Shown here in pieces: positions 23,767-31,904 of a stretch of 64,000 nt of DNA. The position numbers and the translations under genes were made by a program. Source of the stretch: Marinimicrococcus sp033875255 (GTDB lineage: Bacteria > Pseudomonadota > Alphaproteobacteria > Geminicoccales > Geminicoccaceae); contig JAWZSN010000027.1 of the NCBI GenBank assembly GCA_033875255.1, positions 1 to 64,000 on the forward strand. Direction: 5' to 3'. How positions within the stretch are numbered: the stretch's first letter is position 1; every line of letters begins with the position of its first letter. Below the pieces are notes generated by a model that was given only the letters and a program-made list of their open reading frames with translations, searched no databases and was not told where the DNA came from.

Positions 23767-26055
23767 CTATCTCACCTCGACGATCGCCCGGGCCAGGACC
23801 TTGCGCGCGCCGATGTCGAGATAGCGGAACTCGTAGAATCCGGGAGCCTCGGGCATGGTGAACCGCATCGGCGACTCGTTGTCGACCTTGTGGGCCTCGA
23901 TCCAGGTGAAGTCGGCCTGATCGGGGGTCGCCAGCGTGATTCGCTGGTTGGCCCCTTCCGCATCGACGCTCCAGGTCACCTGCACGATCTCGCCCGGCGA
24001 GGCGGTGTTCGGCACATCGAGCGAGGCGCCGCTGTCCAGCGGCGCGTTCTCCTCGACCACCTCGACCTCGGCGCTGGCAATGGTGCCGCGGCCCTCCGCG
24101 AGCACGTAGCGAACCTCGTAGAGCCCCACCTGCTCGGGCGCGGGCAGGGTGGCCGAACCACCCTTGCCGGCCCGCGCGTACTTGCCGAGCTCGCCCTCCT
24201 TCGCCCCCATCGGCACGAGGGTGATATAGTCCTGCGGGCTGGGCTGCGTGCCGGTCCAGCTGACCTCGATGGTCCCCTTGGCGCGCACGGTGGCCGTCGC
24301 CTCCAGAGCGATCTCGGGGGCCACGATCTCGACCATCGTTTCTGCGAGCAAGCGTCGGCCTTCCTGCAGCACGTAGCGCACCTGGTACATGCCAGGTCCG
24401 GCCGGTGCCTGCAGCATGCCCGCATTCTTCGTGCCGGCGCGGACATAATTGCCAATCTCGTCCTCGGCAGCGTCCACCGGCACGATGGTGACATAGTCCG
24501 ACGGGTGCACCATGGCGCTCCACGATACCTCGAAGGCGCTTCCGGCGATGGCCGTCTTTGGCGCCTTGACCAGCATCTCGGCCTCGCCCACCTCGACCGT
24601 CGCCGAGGCCAGCATGCGCCGGCCTTCCTCCAGAACGTAGCGGACCTCGTAGAGCCCGGCCTCGGCGGGAGCGCGAAGGGTCACCGGGCCGCCCTTGCCG
24701 GCGCGGACATAGTTGCCGATCTCGTTCGGCGCCGAGCCCACCGGCACGATGGTGATGTAGTCGCTGCTCTTGATGGTCGTGCTGGAGGTCACCTCGAAGG
24801 CCGAGCCCGCCAGCACCGTTTCGGGCGCGCTCACGCTCACCGTCGCCTCGACGATCTCGAGGCCCGCGGCACCCAGCACGCGGCGTCCCTCCTCGAGCAC
24901 GTAGCGGACCTCGTAGAGCCCCGTCTCGGCGGGGACCTGGATCTTCGCCGAGCTGCCGCTCCCGGCGCGCTTGTAGTTGCCGAGCTTGTTCGCAGCGGAG
25001 CCCACCGGCACGATCGTGATGTAGTCGCTGCCGTCGATCGTGGGCTCCCACGACGCCTCGAGGACGCTGCCTGCAACCGCCGTTCGGGGAGCTTGCAGCG
25101 CCACCTCGACGCCCTCGATCTCGATGGCCGTCCGGCCCATCACCTTGTGGCCCTTCGCGAGGACGTAGCGGACCTCGTAGAGGCCCGGCTCCGCCGGCGC
25201 CCGCAGCATGGCCGCCTGCTTCTTGCCGGCCCGCGCGTAATTGGCCGTCTCTTCCGGCTTCGCATCCGCGGGGACGATGGTCAGGTAGTCCCGCTCGTCG
25301 AGGGTCTTGCTCCAGCGCACCTCGAGCCGCGAGCCCACCCTGGCGGTCGGGGGTGCGTCGACCTCTATCGTCGCCTCGACTGCCGGCTCTTCCACCACCG
25401 CCGGCTCGACCGGATCCGGCGTCGCGACGGCGCTGCTCAGCGTCTTGAGGGCGGCACCCAGCTCCCCCGCGTTCCCTGCGGTCAGGAACCGGCCGCCGGT
25501 GCGCTCGGCGATACAGGCGAGCGCCTTCTGCTCCGCCTCATCGGCGAGGTCGAAGCCGATGACATGGGCGGTGAACGCCACGCCGCTGCGCTCCAGCTCG
25601 TCGGCGAGCGCGCACGGGTCGCGGTTGCAGCTCTCGATCCCGTCGGAGATGAGGATGACGGTGCTCGGCCGGTCCCGCCAGGCGAGCTGCTCCGCGGCTT
25701 TCTCGATGGAGGCGGTGAGGGGGGTCTTGCCCCGGGGCACGATGGCGCGGACGTGTGCCAGGAACCTCTCGCGGTCCAGCGGCCCCGGCTCGATGATCGT
25801 CTCGATGTCGGCGCAGTCGCCCTGGCGGCGATGCCCGTAGGCCATCAGGCCGACATCGATGCCATCCGCCCAGTCCGCCACCAGCTCGCCCATGGCGTCC
25901 CGCGCGATCTCGATCTTGGAGACGCCGTCGATCTGGCCCCACATCGAGTTGGAGCCGTCGAAGACCACCATGACGTCGTCCACGGCTCTGGCCTCGAGAC
26001 TGCCGAGCAGCACCACCGAGGTCGCAAGACCGAGACACCAAGCGCGCATACCCAA
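23767..26055 (-). CDS. Secreted von Willebrand factor A protein with six tandem beta-sandwich repeats
   Basis: 762 residues. A signal peptide (about 1-24, GLATSVVLLGSLEARA) leads to a vWA domain (about 26-220). Its metal-dependent adhesion site is intact: Asp33-x-Ser35-x-Ser37 in FDGSNSMW, Thr in KTPLTAS, and Asp in LISDG. An Ala/Pro/Glu-rich linker follows, then six repeats of about 85 residues from about 231 to the end. Each repeat has an SDYITIVP-like strand, a GNYxRAG turn and a GLYEVRYVLxEGRR strand; the sixth is degenerate. It is probably an exported calcium/magnesium-dependent binding or envelope-stress protein. No membrane anchor or sorting signal is seen. It is convergent with the VOC gene. 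The repeats are similar enough in DNA to allow recombination. Confidence 0.85.
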   Translation of the reverse strand: MGMRAWCLGLATSVVLLGSLEARAVDDVMVVFDGSNSMWGQIDGVSKIEIARDAMGELVADWADGIDVGLMAYGHRRQGDCADIETIIEPGPLDRERFLAHVRAIVPRGKTPLTASIEKAAEQLAWRDRPSTVILISDGIESCNRDPCALADELERSGVAFTAHVIGFDLADEAEQKALACIAERTGGRFLTAGNAGELGAALKTLSSAVATPDPVEPAVVEEPAVEATIEVDAPPTARVGSRLEVRWSKTLDERDYLTIVPADAKPEETANYARAGKKQAAMLRAPAEPGLYEVRYVLAKGHKVMGRTAIEIEGVEVALQAPRTAVAGSVLEASWEPTIDGSDYITIVPVGSAANKLGNYKRAGSGSSAKIQVPAETGLYEVRYVLEEGRRVLGAAGLEIVEATVSVSAPETVLAGSAFEVTSSTTIKSSDYITIVPVGSAPNEIGNYVRAGKGGPVTLRAPAEAGLYEVRYVLEEGRRMLASATVEVGEAEMLVKAPKTAIAGSAFEVSWSAMVHPSDYVTIVPVDAAEDEIGNYVRAGTKNAGMLQAPAGPGMYQVRYVLQEGRRLLAETMVEIVAPEIALEATATVRAKGTIEVSWTGTQPSPQDYITLVPMGAKEGELGKYARAGKGGSATLPAPEQVGLYEVRYVLAEGRGTIASAEVEVVEENAPLDSGASLDVPNTASPGEIVQVTWSVDAEGANQRITLATPDQADFTWIEAHKVDNESPMRFTMPEAPGFYEFRYLDIGARKVLARAIVEVR

Positions 26056-26376
26056 ATTCCCTTCTCCGGATCCTCGCCCTCGCCTGCCTCGGGCCGGTCG
26101 CGGCGCCGGCTTTGGCGGCGCCGTCGGTCCGGCGCGGCGATCCCTTGCGCGACAACAGCGCCATCGGCCTTGCCGCAGGCAAGGGCGAGGATGATCCTGC
26201 CGGGACCCATGGCTCGTGTGAAGGGTGCAGGGTCGGATTTGTGCGCGTCAAGGTAGTGTTCTGGGTCGGCCGACGATCCCGGCACGGGCGCGCCGTCCGC
26301 GCGGCCTGCCTCTGGCGCGCTGCCAGGTCGATCTTTCAGGCGGTTCCTCGGCCCCCGGCCGGCGGCCTGCTGCTGC
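26056..26376. other. 321-bp intergenic region upstream of the vWA gene
   Basis: No gene supported. It contains a small perfect hairpin, CCTTGCC-GCA-GGCAAGG (26168-26184), and must hold the vWA gene's promoter on the minus strand; no clear promoter boxes were found. Confidence 0.4.
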
Positions 26377-26670
26377 TCAGCGCAGATGGGCGATGAGCTC
26401 GCGATAGGCGGCCTCGGGGAAGGCCTTGAGGGTCGTCGTGCGGATATTGCCGAGCACCCCCAGCTCGAGGATGAAGCGGGCGGCGATGGCATCGTCCGGC
26501 GCCTCGTAGACGAAGACCAGATCGTACTGGCCGAAGGTCATGTAGAAGGCGCGGAACTCGCCGCCCATGGCGTGCAGGCGGGCTTTCGCCTGGTCGAGAC
26601 GGGCTGGCGATTCCCGTACGTGCCGCATGCCCTGGTCGGTGTAGTTGGCAAGCGCGATATAGGTCGACAT
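26377..26670 (-). CDS. GYD-domain protein
   Basis: 97 residues of the GYD family, small alpha/beta proteins named for a conserved Gly-Tyr/Gln-Asp motif, here FGQYDLVFVYEAPDD. It opens TYIALANYTDQGMRHVRESP and has a mid-protein GGEFRAFYMTFG strand, both typical of the family. It resembles ferredoxin-like dimeric barrels of unknown biochemical role. GGGGAGGCTGTGGG precedes the ATG at 26670. It stands alone, divergent from the EF-hand lipoprotein gene. Confidence 0.85.
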   Translation of the reverse strand: MSTYIALANYTDQGMRHVRESPARLDQAKARLHAMGGEFRAFYMTFGQYDLVFVYEAPDDAIAARFILELGVLGNIRTTTLKAFPEAAYRELIAHLR

Positions 26671-26790
26671 CCCACAGCCTCCCCGGCTTGATCGGCCCTT
26701 CGGGCTCTGGCATCGAAAGCGGAAGGGCGCAAAGGCGTCATCATAGCACGCGGCTGCCCGTTGCAGGGGAGCGGGGGAGGGCGCGCCGGC

Positions 26791-27327
26791 ATGCTCCAGC
26801 AGGTCTCCAGGCGCCTTCGGGCGACCTTATCCGTGCTGGTGTCGCTGGCGGGCTGCGCAGTGCCGGAGGCCGGCCGCGATGCGCTCGAGGCTTTGCCCGC
26901 TGCCGCAGCGCCGCTGCCCGCCGGCACGGCGCTGCTTGCCGACGCGATCGAGGCGGGCCGCTGGCAGGCGGAGACCGCACGCCTCTTCCGCGTCCTCGAT
27001 GCAGACGAGGACGGCTTGCTGACGCTCGAGGAGATCAAGGTCGGCATGGACCTGCTCGACGCCGACGGCGATGGCTGGATCACCTCGCGCGAGGTGCGCG
27101 GCCTCCTGGTCGAGGATGTCCTGCCCTACCGTCTGCAGGTCGAGGACATGGCGCGTCTCGCCTGTGCCTGCTTCACCGCCGATCTCGACGGTGACGGGGC
27201 GCTGAGCGCGATCGAGTTCAGCGTGTCGCGGCTTCGCGAGTTCGTCCTGCACGACCTGAACCGTGACGGCGTTCTCCAGGCGCAGGAGATCGAGGAGGCG
27301 GTCGATCTGCCCCTCGTACGGTTCTGA
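26791..27327 (+). CDS. EF-hand calcium-binding lipoprotein
   Basis: 178 residues from ATG 26791 (GGGGGAGG upstream; an in-frame TTG at 26761 is less likely). Residues 1-22 are a lipoprotein signal with lipobox LAGC, so the protein should be lipid-anchored in the envelope. Four EF-hand loops can be read at about 70-81 (DADEDGLLTLEE), 90-101 (DADGDGWITSRE), 131-142 (DLDGDGALSAIE) and 155-166 (DLNRDGVLQAQE), paired as two EF lobes. It is probably a periplasmic calcium sensor or buffer. No partner gene is obvious nearby, although the secreted vWA protein 700 bp away also needs divalent metal. Confidence 0.85.
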   Translation: MLQQVSRRLRATLSVLVSLAGCAVPEAGRDALEALPAAAAPLPAGTALLADAIEAGRWQAETARLFRVLDADEDGLLTLEEIKVGMDLLDADGDGWITSREVRGLLVEDVLPYRLQVEDMARLACACFTADLDGDGALSAIEFSVSRLREFVLHDLNRDGVLQAQEIEEAVDLPLVRF

Positions 27328-27435
27328 GCCGCGGCTCGCAGGCCCGGTTGCCGGCATCCGCACGGCTCTCTACGATCTGCCGCCAGCCCCACCAGGGGCC
27401 CGCGAGACGCTGAGCCAGGGAGCGAGACACCACCC

Positions 27436-28428
27436 ATGCAGCCGCCCTATCTTCTCTTTCTCGGTGACGTGCACGACCAGCTCGCCGCCAAGACTGCCCA
27501 CGGCATCAAGGACTGGCGGCCCGAGCATTGCTTCGGCCAGCTCCGCCTCGAAGGTTGCGTCGCCGATCTGGGCCTGCGCGAGGCCACCATTGCCGAAGCG
27601 AAGGCCGCCGGCTGCGGCACCATGATCATCGCCGTCGCCAATTCCGGCGGGACGCTGGCGCCGCACTGGGCGCCCTACGTGATCGAGGCGCTGGAAGCCG
27701 GCATGGACGTCGCCTCCGGCCTGCACCAGCGGCTCGCCGACTTTCCCGAGATCGTCGCGGCGGCCGAGAAGAACGGGCGGCAGCTCTTCGACGTCCGCCA
27801 CCCAAAGCAGCGCTTCAAGACCGGCACCGGCGTGAAGCGCACCGGCAAGCGGCTCTTGATGGTCGGCACCGACTGCTCCTGCGGCAAGAAATATTCGGCG
27901 CTTGCCATCGAGAAGGAGATGCGGGCGCGCGGTCTTGCCGCGACCTTCCGCGGCACCGGGCAGACCGGCGTGATGATCTCGGGCGGCGGCGTGGCGATCG
28001 ACGCGGTGGTAGCCGATTTCATCGCCGGTGCCGCCGAATGGCTGAGCCCCGACAACGACCCCGATCATTGGGACATCGTCGAGGGCCAGGGCTCGCTGTT
28101 CCACCCGGCCTTCGCCGGCGTCACCATGGGCCTCATCCATGGAACCCAGCCCGACGGGCTGGTGCTGTGCCACGAGCCGACCCGCACCCACATGCGCGCC
28201 TTGAAGCACCAGCCGCTCCCCGGCCTCAAGGAGTGCCTCGAGGCCAATCTTTGGGCTGCCCGGCTCACCAACAAGGACGTCAGGGCGGTAGGCGTGAGCG
28301 TCGACACCCACAACGTGCCGGCTCTCGAGCGTGAGGACGTCCTCAAGCGCATTGCCGACGAGCTGGGTCTGCCGGCGGTCGACCCGATGGTGGAAGGCCC
28401 GGGCGCCATCGTGGACCGGCTCTGGTGA
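27436..28428 (+). CDS. dgcN: DUF1611-family protein, D-glutamate N-acetyltransferase DgcN-like
   Basis: 330 residues of the DUF1611 family. Members next to a DgcA-type epimerase have been described as DgcN, which acetylates D-glutamate so that DgcA can convert it to N-acetyl-L-glutamate. Visible features: a Rossmann-like first half (CGTMIIAVANSGG), a P-loop-like GTDCSCGKKYSALA, FRGTGQTGVMISGGG, and WDIVEGQGSLFHPAFAGV. The gene overlaps the next by four bases (GTGA), which ties the two in one pathway. The biochemical assignment rests on family and pairing, not on residues I can verify here. Confidence 0.78.
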   Translation: MQPPYLLFLGDVHDQLAAKTAHGIKDWRPEHCFGQLRLEGCVADLGLREATIAEAKAAGCGTMIIAVANSGGTLAPHWAPYVIEALEAGMDVASGLHQRLADFPEIVAAAEKNGRQLFDVRHPKQRFKTGTGVKRTGKRLLMVGTDCSCGKKYSALAIEKEMRARGLAATFRGTGQTGVMISGGGVAIDAVVADFIAGAAEWLSPDNDPDHWDIVEGQGSLFHPAFAGVTMGLIHGTQPDGLVLCHEPTRTHMRALKHQPLPGLKECLEANLWAARLTNKDVRAVGVSVDTHNVPALEREDVLKRIADELGLPAVDPMVEGPGAIVDRLW

Positions 28429-29408
28429 GCCCGCGCCTCGAGGTCCGCCACGATCGCCTGCCGATCCGCGGCAGCTTCACCATCAGCCGCGGCTCGCGCA
28501 CCCATGCCGATCTCGTGGTGGTCGAGCTGGTGGATGGTGATGCCAGGGGGCGCGGCGAGTGCGTTCCCTATCCGCGCTATGGCGAGAGCGTGGAGAGCGT
28601 CCTTGCCCAGATCGAGGAGCAGCGCCCGCTGCTGGCCGCCCCGGACGCCAGGCTCCGCCTGCAGGAGGCGATGAAGCCGGGAGCCGCCCGCAACGCGCTC
28701 GATTGCGCCTTGTGGGACCTCGAGGCGAAGCAGGCCGGCAAACGGGTCTGGGACCTTCTGGGCGCGCCCGCGCCCGACCCGCTGGTGACCGTCTTCACGC
28801 TCTCGCTGGGCACCCCCGAAAGCATGGCGGCAGCGGCCCGCGAGGCCGCCTCGCGGCCGCTCCTCAAGGTCAAGCTCGGCGGCGAGGGCGACATCGAGCG
28901 GATCCGCGCGGTGCGCGAGGCGGCGCCAGAGGCGCGCCTCGTGGTCGACGCCAACGAGGCCTGGACACCCGACCAGGTCGAGCCCTTCCTTGCCGCCATG
29001 GCCGCCTGCGGCGTCGAGATGGTCGAGCAGCCGCTGCCGGCCGGCACGGACGAGATGCTGGCAGGGATCACGCGCGTCGTCCCGGTGGGTGCCGACGAGA
29101 GCGCTCACGACGCGGCGGGGCTGGAGAAGCTGGTCGGCCGCTACGACGTGGTCAATCTCAAGCTCGACAAGACCGGCGGCCTCACCGGCGCCCTGGCCTT
29201 CGTCCGGCGCGCCGAGGAGCTGGGCCTCGATCTCATGGTGGGCTGCATGCTCGGCAGCTCGCTCGGCATGGCGCCGGCGATCCTCGTCGCCCAGCACGCC
29301 CGCTTCGTCGACGTCGACGGTCCGCTGCTGCTGGCCGAGGACCGTACCCCCGGCCTGCGCTACGACGGCAGCACCGTCCACCCGCCCGAGGCCGCGCTCT
29401 GGGGGTAA
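28425..29408 (+). CDS. dgcA: Enolase-superfamily epimerase, DgcA/dipeptide-epimerase-like
   Basis: 327 residues of the muconate-lactonising/dipeptide epimerase branch of the enolase superfamily. A capping N-terminal domain is followed by a TIM barrel with the catalytic Lys in LLKVKLGG (KxK motif). The metal ligands are Asp in LVVDANEAW, Glu in VEQPLP and Asp in VGADESAH, and the second base Lys lies in NLKLDKTGG. GTG start at 28425 overlaps dgcN by four bases. With DUF1611 next to it, the best guess is N-acetyl-D-glutamate racemase (DgcA). An L-Ala-D/L-Glu epimerase of peptidoglycan recycling is the alternative. Confidence 0.82.
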   Translation: MSPRLEVRHDRLPIRGSFTISRGSRTHADLVVVELVDGDARGRGECVPYPRYGESVESVLAQIEEQRPLLAAPDARLRLQEAMKPGAARNALDCALWDLEAKQAGKRVWDLLGAPAPDPLVTVFTLSLGTPESMAAAAREAASRPLLKVKLGGEGDIERIRAVREAAPEARLVVDANEAWTPDQVEPFLAAMAACGVEMVEQPLPAGTDEMLAGITRVVPVGADESAHDAAGLEKLVGRYDVVNLKLDKTGGLTGALAFVRRAEELGLDLMVGCMLGSSLGMAPAILVAQHARFVDVDGPLLLAEDRTPGLRYDGSTVHPPEAALWG

Positions 29409-29451
29409 GAGGCGGCGCACCGCTTGGGCAGCCGACAGGGTTGGCAGAGGG

Positions 29452-29601
29452 GCGCTGCGCGCGGTCTCTTTTTCGTTTTGTTTCTGTCTGTTGGCGGCGG
29501 GAGCGCCCACCGGATCTTCAGGTTTGTCGGCAAACCTGCCGGAGTGGAAGACCGCCGCCGCCAACGCCGAGAAACGAAAAAAGCCTGCCCGCGCGCAGCG
29601 C
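29452..29601. repeat. REPIN-like 150-bp inverted repeat between convergent genes
   Basis: Two arms of a short interspersed repeat face each other. The left arm starts GCGCTGCGCGCGG at 29452. The right arm ends with its complement at 29601. Both contain a T-rich middle (CTTTTTTCGTTT on the respective strands) and a GTTGGCGGCGG block. They meet at a perfect CAGGTTTG-TCGG-CAAACCTG hairpin (29519-29538). It lies between dgcA and tspO, which converge on it. The T-rich arms give terminator-like transcripts in both directions, best for tspO (AGCgCTGC / GCAGGCT then TTTTTT on the minus strand). Single arms recur at 37704 and 54416 and, more diverged, at about 259, 459 and 848. Confidence 0.8.
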
Positions 29602-29624
29602 TCCCCTCCGGCACCGCCCGCCGC

Positions 29625-30122
29625 TCAGTTGAGCCAGACGATCCAGCCGTTGAGCAGGGCGGCGAAAGCGACCCAGGCGAGATAGGGCACGAACAACAGC
29701 CCGGCCACGCGGTCGGCGCGGGCGAAGAGCCAGCCGGTGGCGGCAATCAGGGCCAGCAGCCAGACGATCTCGACGAGGGCTGCCGGCGGTGCCATCAGCC
29801 CGAAGAACAGAAACGACCAGCCGAGATTGAAGGCGAGCTGGAGGCCGTAGAGGCGCAGGCCCCACTGCCGGTCGGGCGATGGCGGCTGCAGCCAGACCCG
29901 CCACGCGGCCACCGCCATCAGCACGAACAGCGTGGTCCAGACCGGCGCGAACAGCCAGTCCGGCGGGTTGAAGGGCGGCTTGGCGAGGGTCTGGTACCAG
30001 CCGTCGACGGTGGTGCTGGTGATCAGCCCGCCGAGGCCGGAGACCAGCAGCGAGAGGGCGAGGAAGAGGGCCAGGCCGGCCAGGCTGCGGCCGCTGCGCC
30101 AGGAAAGGGCCGCAGCGCTCAC
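29625..30122 (-). CDS. tspO: TspO/MBR-family membrane protein
   Basis: 165 residues, five hydrophobic helices. Family signatures are KPPFNPPDWLFAPVWTTLF (cut into WYQTLAKPPFNPP and PVWTTLFVLMAVAAW), LQLAFNLGWSFLFFG, and PYLAWVAFAALLNGWIVWLN. TspO binds porphyrins and cholesterol-like ligands and modulates tetrapyrrole and stress responses in alphaproteobacteria. The GTG start at 30122 overlaps the msrA stop (GTGA), so it is translated with methionine sulfoxide reductase; both roles fit oxidative stress. Confidence 0.9.
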   Translation of the reverse strand: MSAAALSWRSGRSLAGLALFLALSLLVSGLGGLITSTTVDGWYQTLAKPPFNPPDWLFAPVWTTLFVLMAVAAWRVWLQPPSPDRQWGLRLYGLQLAFNLGWSFLFFGLMAPPAALVEIVWLLALIAATGWLFARADRVAGLLFVPYLAWVAFAALLNGWIVWLN

Positions 30123-30778
30123 GCGCTCACGCCCGTGCCGATGGGGCAGGCCACGCCGGTGCCGGCAAGGCCGCAATAGCCCCAGGGCACCTTGGAGAGA
30201 TATTGCTGGTGCGGCTCCTCGGCATAGTAGAACTCGGGCGCGTCCTCGATCTCGGTGGTGATTGGCCCGAGCCCCTGCTTCGCGAGGGCCGCGCCATAGG
30301 CCTCGCGCGAGGCTTCGGCCGCCGCGCGCTGCGCCGGCGAGCAGGCATAGATACCCGAGCGGTACTGGGTCCCGACATCGTTGCCCTGACGCATGCCCTG
30401 GCTCGGATCGTGGCTTTCCCAGAAGATCCGCAAAAGATCCTCGTAGGCCACCTCGCGCGGATCGAACACCACCCGCACCACCTCGTTGTGGCCGGTCCGC
30501 CCGGTGCAGACCTCCTCGTAGGTCGGGTTCGGGGTGAAGCCCCCGGCATAGCCCGCGGCCGTGCTCCACACGCCTTTGGTCTGCCAGAACCGCCGCTCGG
30601 CGCCCCAAAAGCAGCCCATCCCGAACATCGCCACCTCCAGCCCCTCGGGGAACGGCGGGAGGATCGGGTTGCCGTTGGCGTGGTGGCGGTTGGCGAGCTC
30701 GAAGGGCCGCGCCGCCCGCCCTGGCAGGGCCGATGCGGGATCGGGCATCTCGGTCTTCTTCTGGCGGCCGAACAGCAT
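30119..30778 (-). CDS. msrA: Peptide-methionine (S)-S-oxide reductase
   Basis: Repairs oxidised methionine in proteins, 219 residues. The catalytic Cys56 is in MGCFWGAERRFW, the invariant GCFWG motif. VVRVVFDPREVAYEDLLRIFWESHDP and GTQYRSGIY are further family blocks, and a resolving Cys is plausible in the C-terminal WGYCGLAGTGVACP. The start ATG 30778 follows AGGGAGAT; the upstream in-frame residues are not family-like. The first 45 residues are an extra N-terminal extension, without a clear signal peptide. It is first in an operon with tspO. Confidence 0.93.
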   Translation of the reverse strand: MLFGRQKKTEMPDPASALPGRAARPFELANRHHANGNPILPPFPEGLEVAMFGMGCFWGAERRFWQTKGVWSTAAGYAGGFTPNPTYEEVCTGRTGHNEVVRVVFDPREVAYEDLLRIFWESHDPSQGMRQGNDVGTQYRSGIYACSPAQRAAAEASREAYGAALAKQGLGPITTEIEDAPEFYYAEEPHQQYLSKVPWGYCGLAGTGVACPIGTGVSA

Positions 30779-30950
30779 GGTGCGATCTCCCTGGCAGACC
30801 CGGACCGGGCCCCTGCGGCGCGTATGGCCCTGCCGTTGCGAGGTAAGATCCCGGCGGCGCGAATCAAGCAAGAGGGAGATCACGTCGCCCGGAAGCCTGC
30901 GCGCAAGACCGAGACCGCCTGGAGGACCGCTCGGCGCCGAAGGCGCCTGC

Positions 30951-31274
30951 TCAGAGCCCGAAGCGTCGCCGCGCCATCAGGCAGGCATCGTCGCCGGGCT
31001 GGCACTCGCGGCAGACGTCGGGACGGAACTCGTAGATCGCGCAGCCGGTGCGCACGCCGACCTCGCCGGTGAGCGCCGAGCAGCGCTCGCCGTCACAGCG
31101 CATCCGGTGTAGCCGCCGGTCGGTGAAACGCTCGGGAATTCGCGCCAGGGCCTCATCGCTCTCGAGGGCGAAGCGGGGCCATTCGCGGGAATAGGAGCAG
31201 CAGGCGCCGCACGTCCGGCAGTCGGGCAGCTCTGCCTCCCGACTGCCGTCCATGCTCTCCCGGCGCTCGCTCAC
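30951..31274 (-). CDS. YkgJ-family cysteine-cluster protein
   Basis: 107 residues of the YkgJ/Zn-or-Fe-chelating family. Cysteines are arranged CRTCGACCSYSREW, RMRCDGERCSAL, TGCAIYEFRPDVCREC, so eight or more Cys can bind a metal or iron-sulfur centre. Function is not established for the family. The GTG at 31274 overlaps the stop of the upstream DUF6481-type gene (GTGA); an ATG at 31253 with GGGAGA in front is the alternative start. Confidence 0.82.
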   Translation of the reverse strand: MSERRESMDGSREAELPDCRTCGACCSYSREWPRFALESDEALARIPERFTDRRLHRMRCDGERCSALTGEVGVRTGCAIYEFRPDVCRECQPGDDACLMARRRFGL

Positions 31275-31636
31275 TTGCGGGCTTTGCGCGCCGCGTAGCG
31301 AGCGTCGCGGGCGGCCTTCTGCTTGGCGGCGAGCTCGGCCTTCTCGGCCTCGAGCCGGGCCTGCTGCTCGGCCTCCTCGACGGCCCGCCTGGCCGCCTCC
31401 TCCTCGCGAGCCTTCTTCTCGGCCTCACGGGCGGCCTTCTCGGCCTCGCGCTTGGCCCGGCGCTCTGCCTCGCGAGCCTCGCGTGCCTCGGCGACCCGCT
31501 TGCGCTCGGCCTCGCGCGCCAGCACCGCCGGATCGTCGGGCGACGGCTTCTGCTTGAAGCGCTCCAGCATGGCCTTCTTGGCTTCCGCCGCGGCGTCCCG
31601 CCGCTCCCCGAAATTCTTCTCCTTGAAAACGCTCAT
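31271..31636 (-). CDS. DUF6481-type coiled-coil protein
   Basis: 121 residues. It opens SVFKEKNFGERRDAAAEAKK, as in the small alphaproteobacterial DUF6481 family, and continues as an almost unbroken Arg/Glu/Ala/Lys-rich helix rich in heptad-like AREAERRAKREAE repeats. It is probably a cytosolic single helix or coiled coil binding nucleic acid or ribosomes; role unknown. It ends in a 4-bp overlap with the YkgJ-type gene, so the two are one operon. The low-complexity helix explains the Leu/Ser-rich open frames on the opposite strand. Confidence 0.75.
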   Translation of the reverse strand: MSVFKEKNFGERRDAAAEAKKAMLERFKQKPSPDDPAVLAREAERKRVAEAREAREAERRAKREAEKAAREAEKKAREEEAARRAVEEAEQQARLEAEKAELAAKQKAARDARYAARKARK

Positions 31637-31904
31637 CGTATCCCGTTCGTCCGCGCTTTGCTCATGATTCGCCGCGACATGCGCCGCCCGCGCTTGATGC
31701 CTGCGAAGCGGCCCGCAGGGAAGGGCCAAACGCAGGGAGAGGCGATTTGCAGCATTTCCGGTGCCGCCTTTTACGCGTCGGTGAGGCAGATATGTCCGCC
31801 CCGTGAGCCGTCCAGGGCCAGGCTGCGCTGCCCCGGACCTGGCACCTTCTTGCCCGGGCAGCCCCGTCATGCCATGCCTCGGCCGGCAGCAGGAAGGGGA
31901 GGCC

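Noticed and set aside
23255..25051. Long N-terminal extension of the amidase frame
   Set aside because: It is an antisense/other-frame shadow of the VOC and vWA genes. The amidase begins at 23254 with a good ribosome site.
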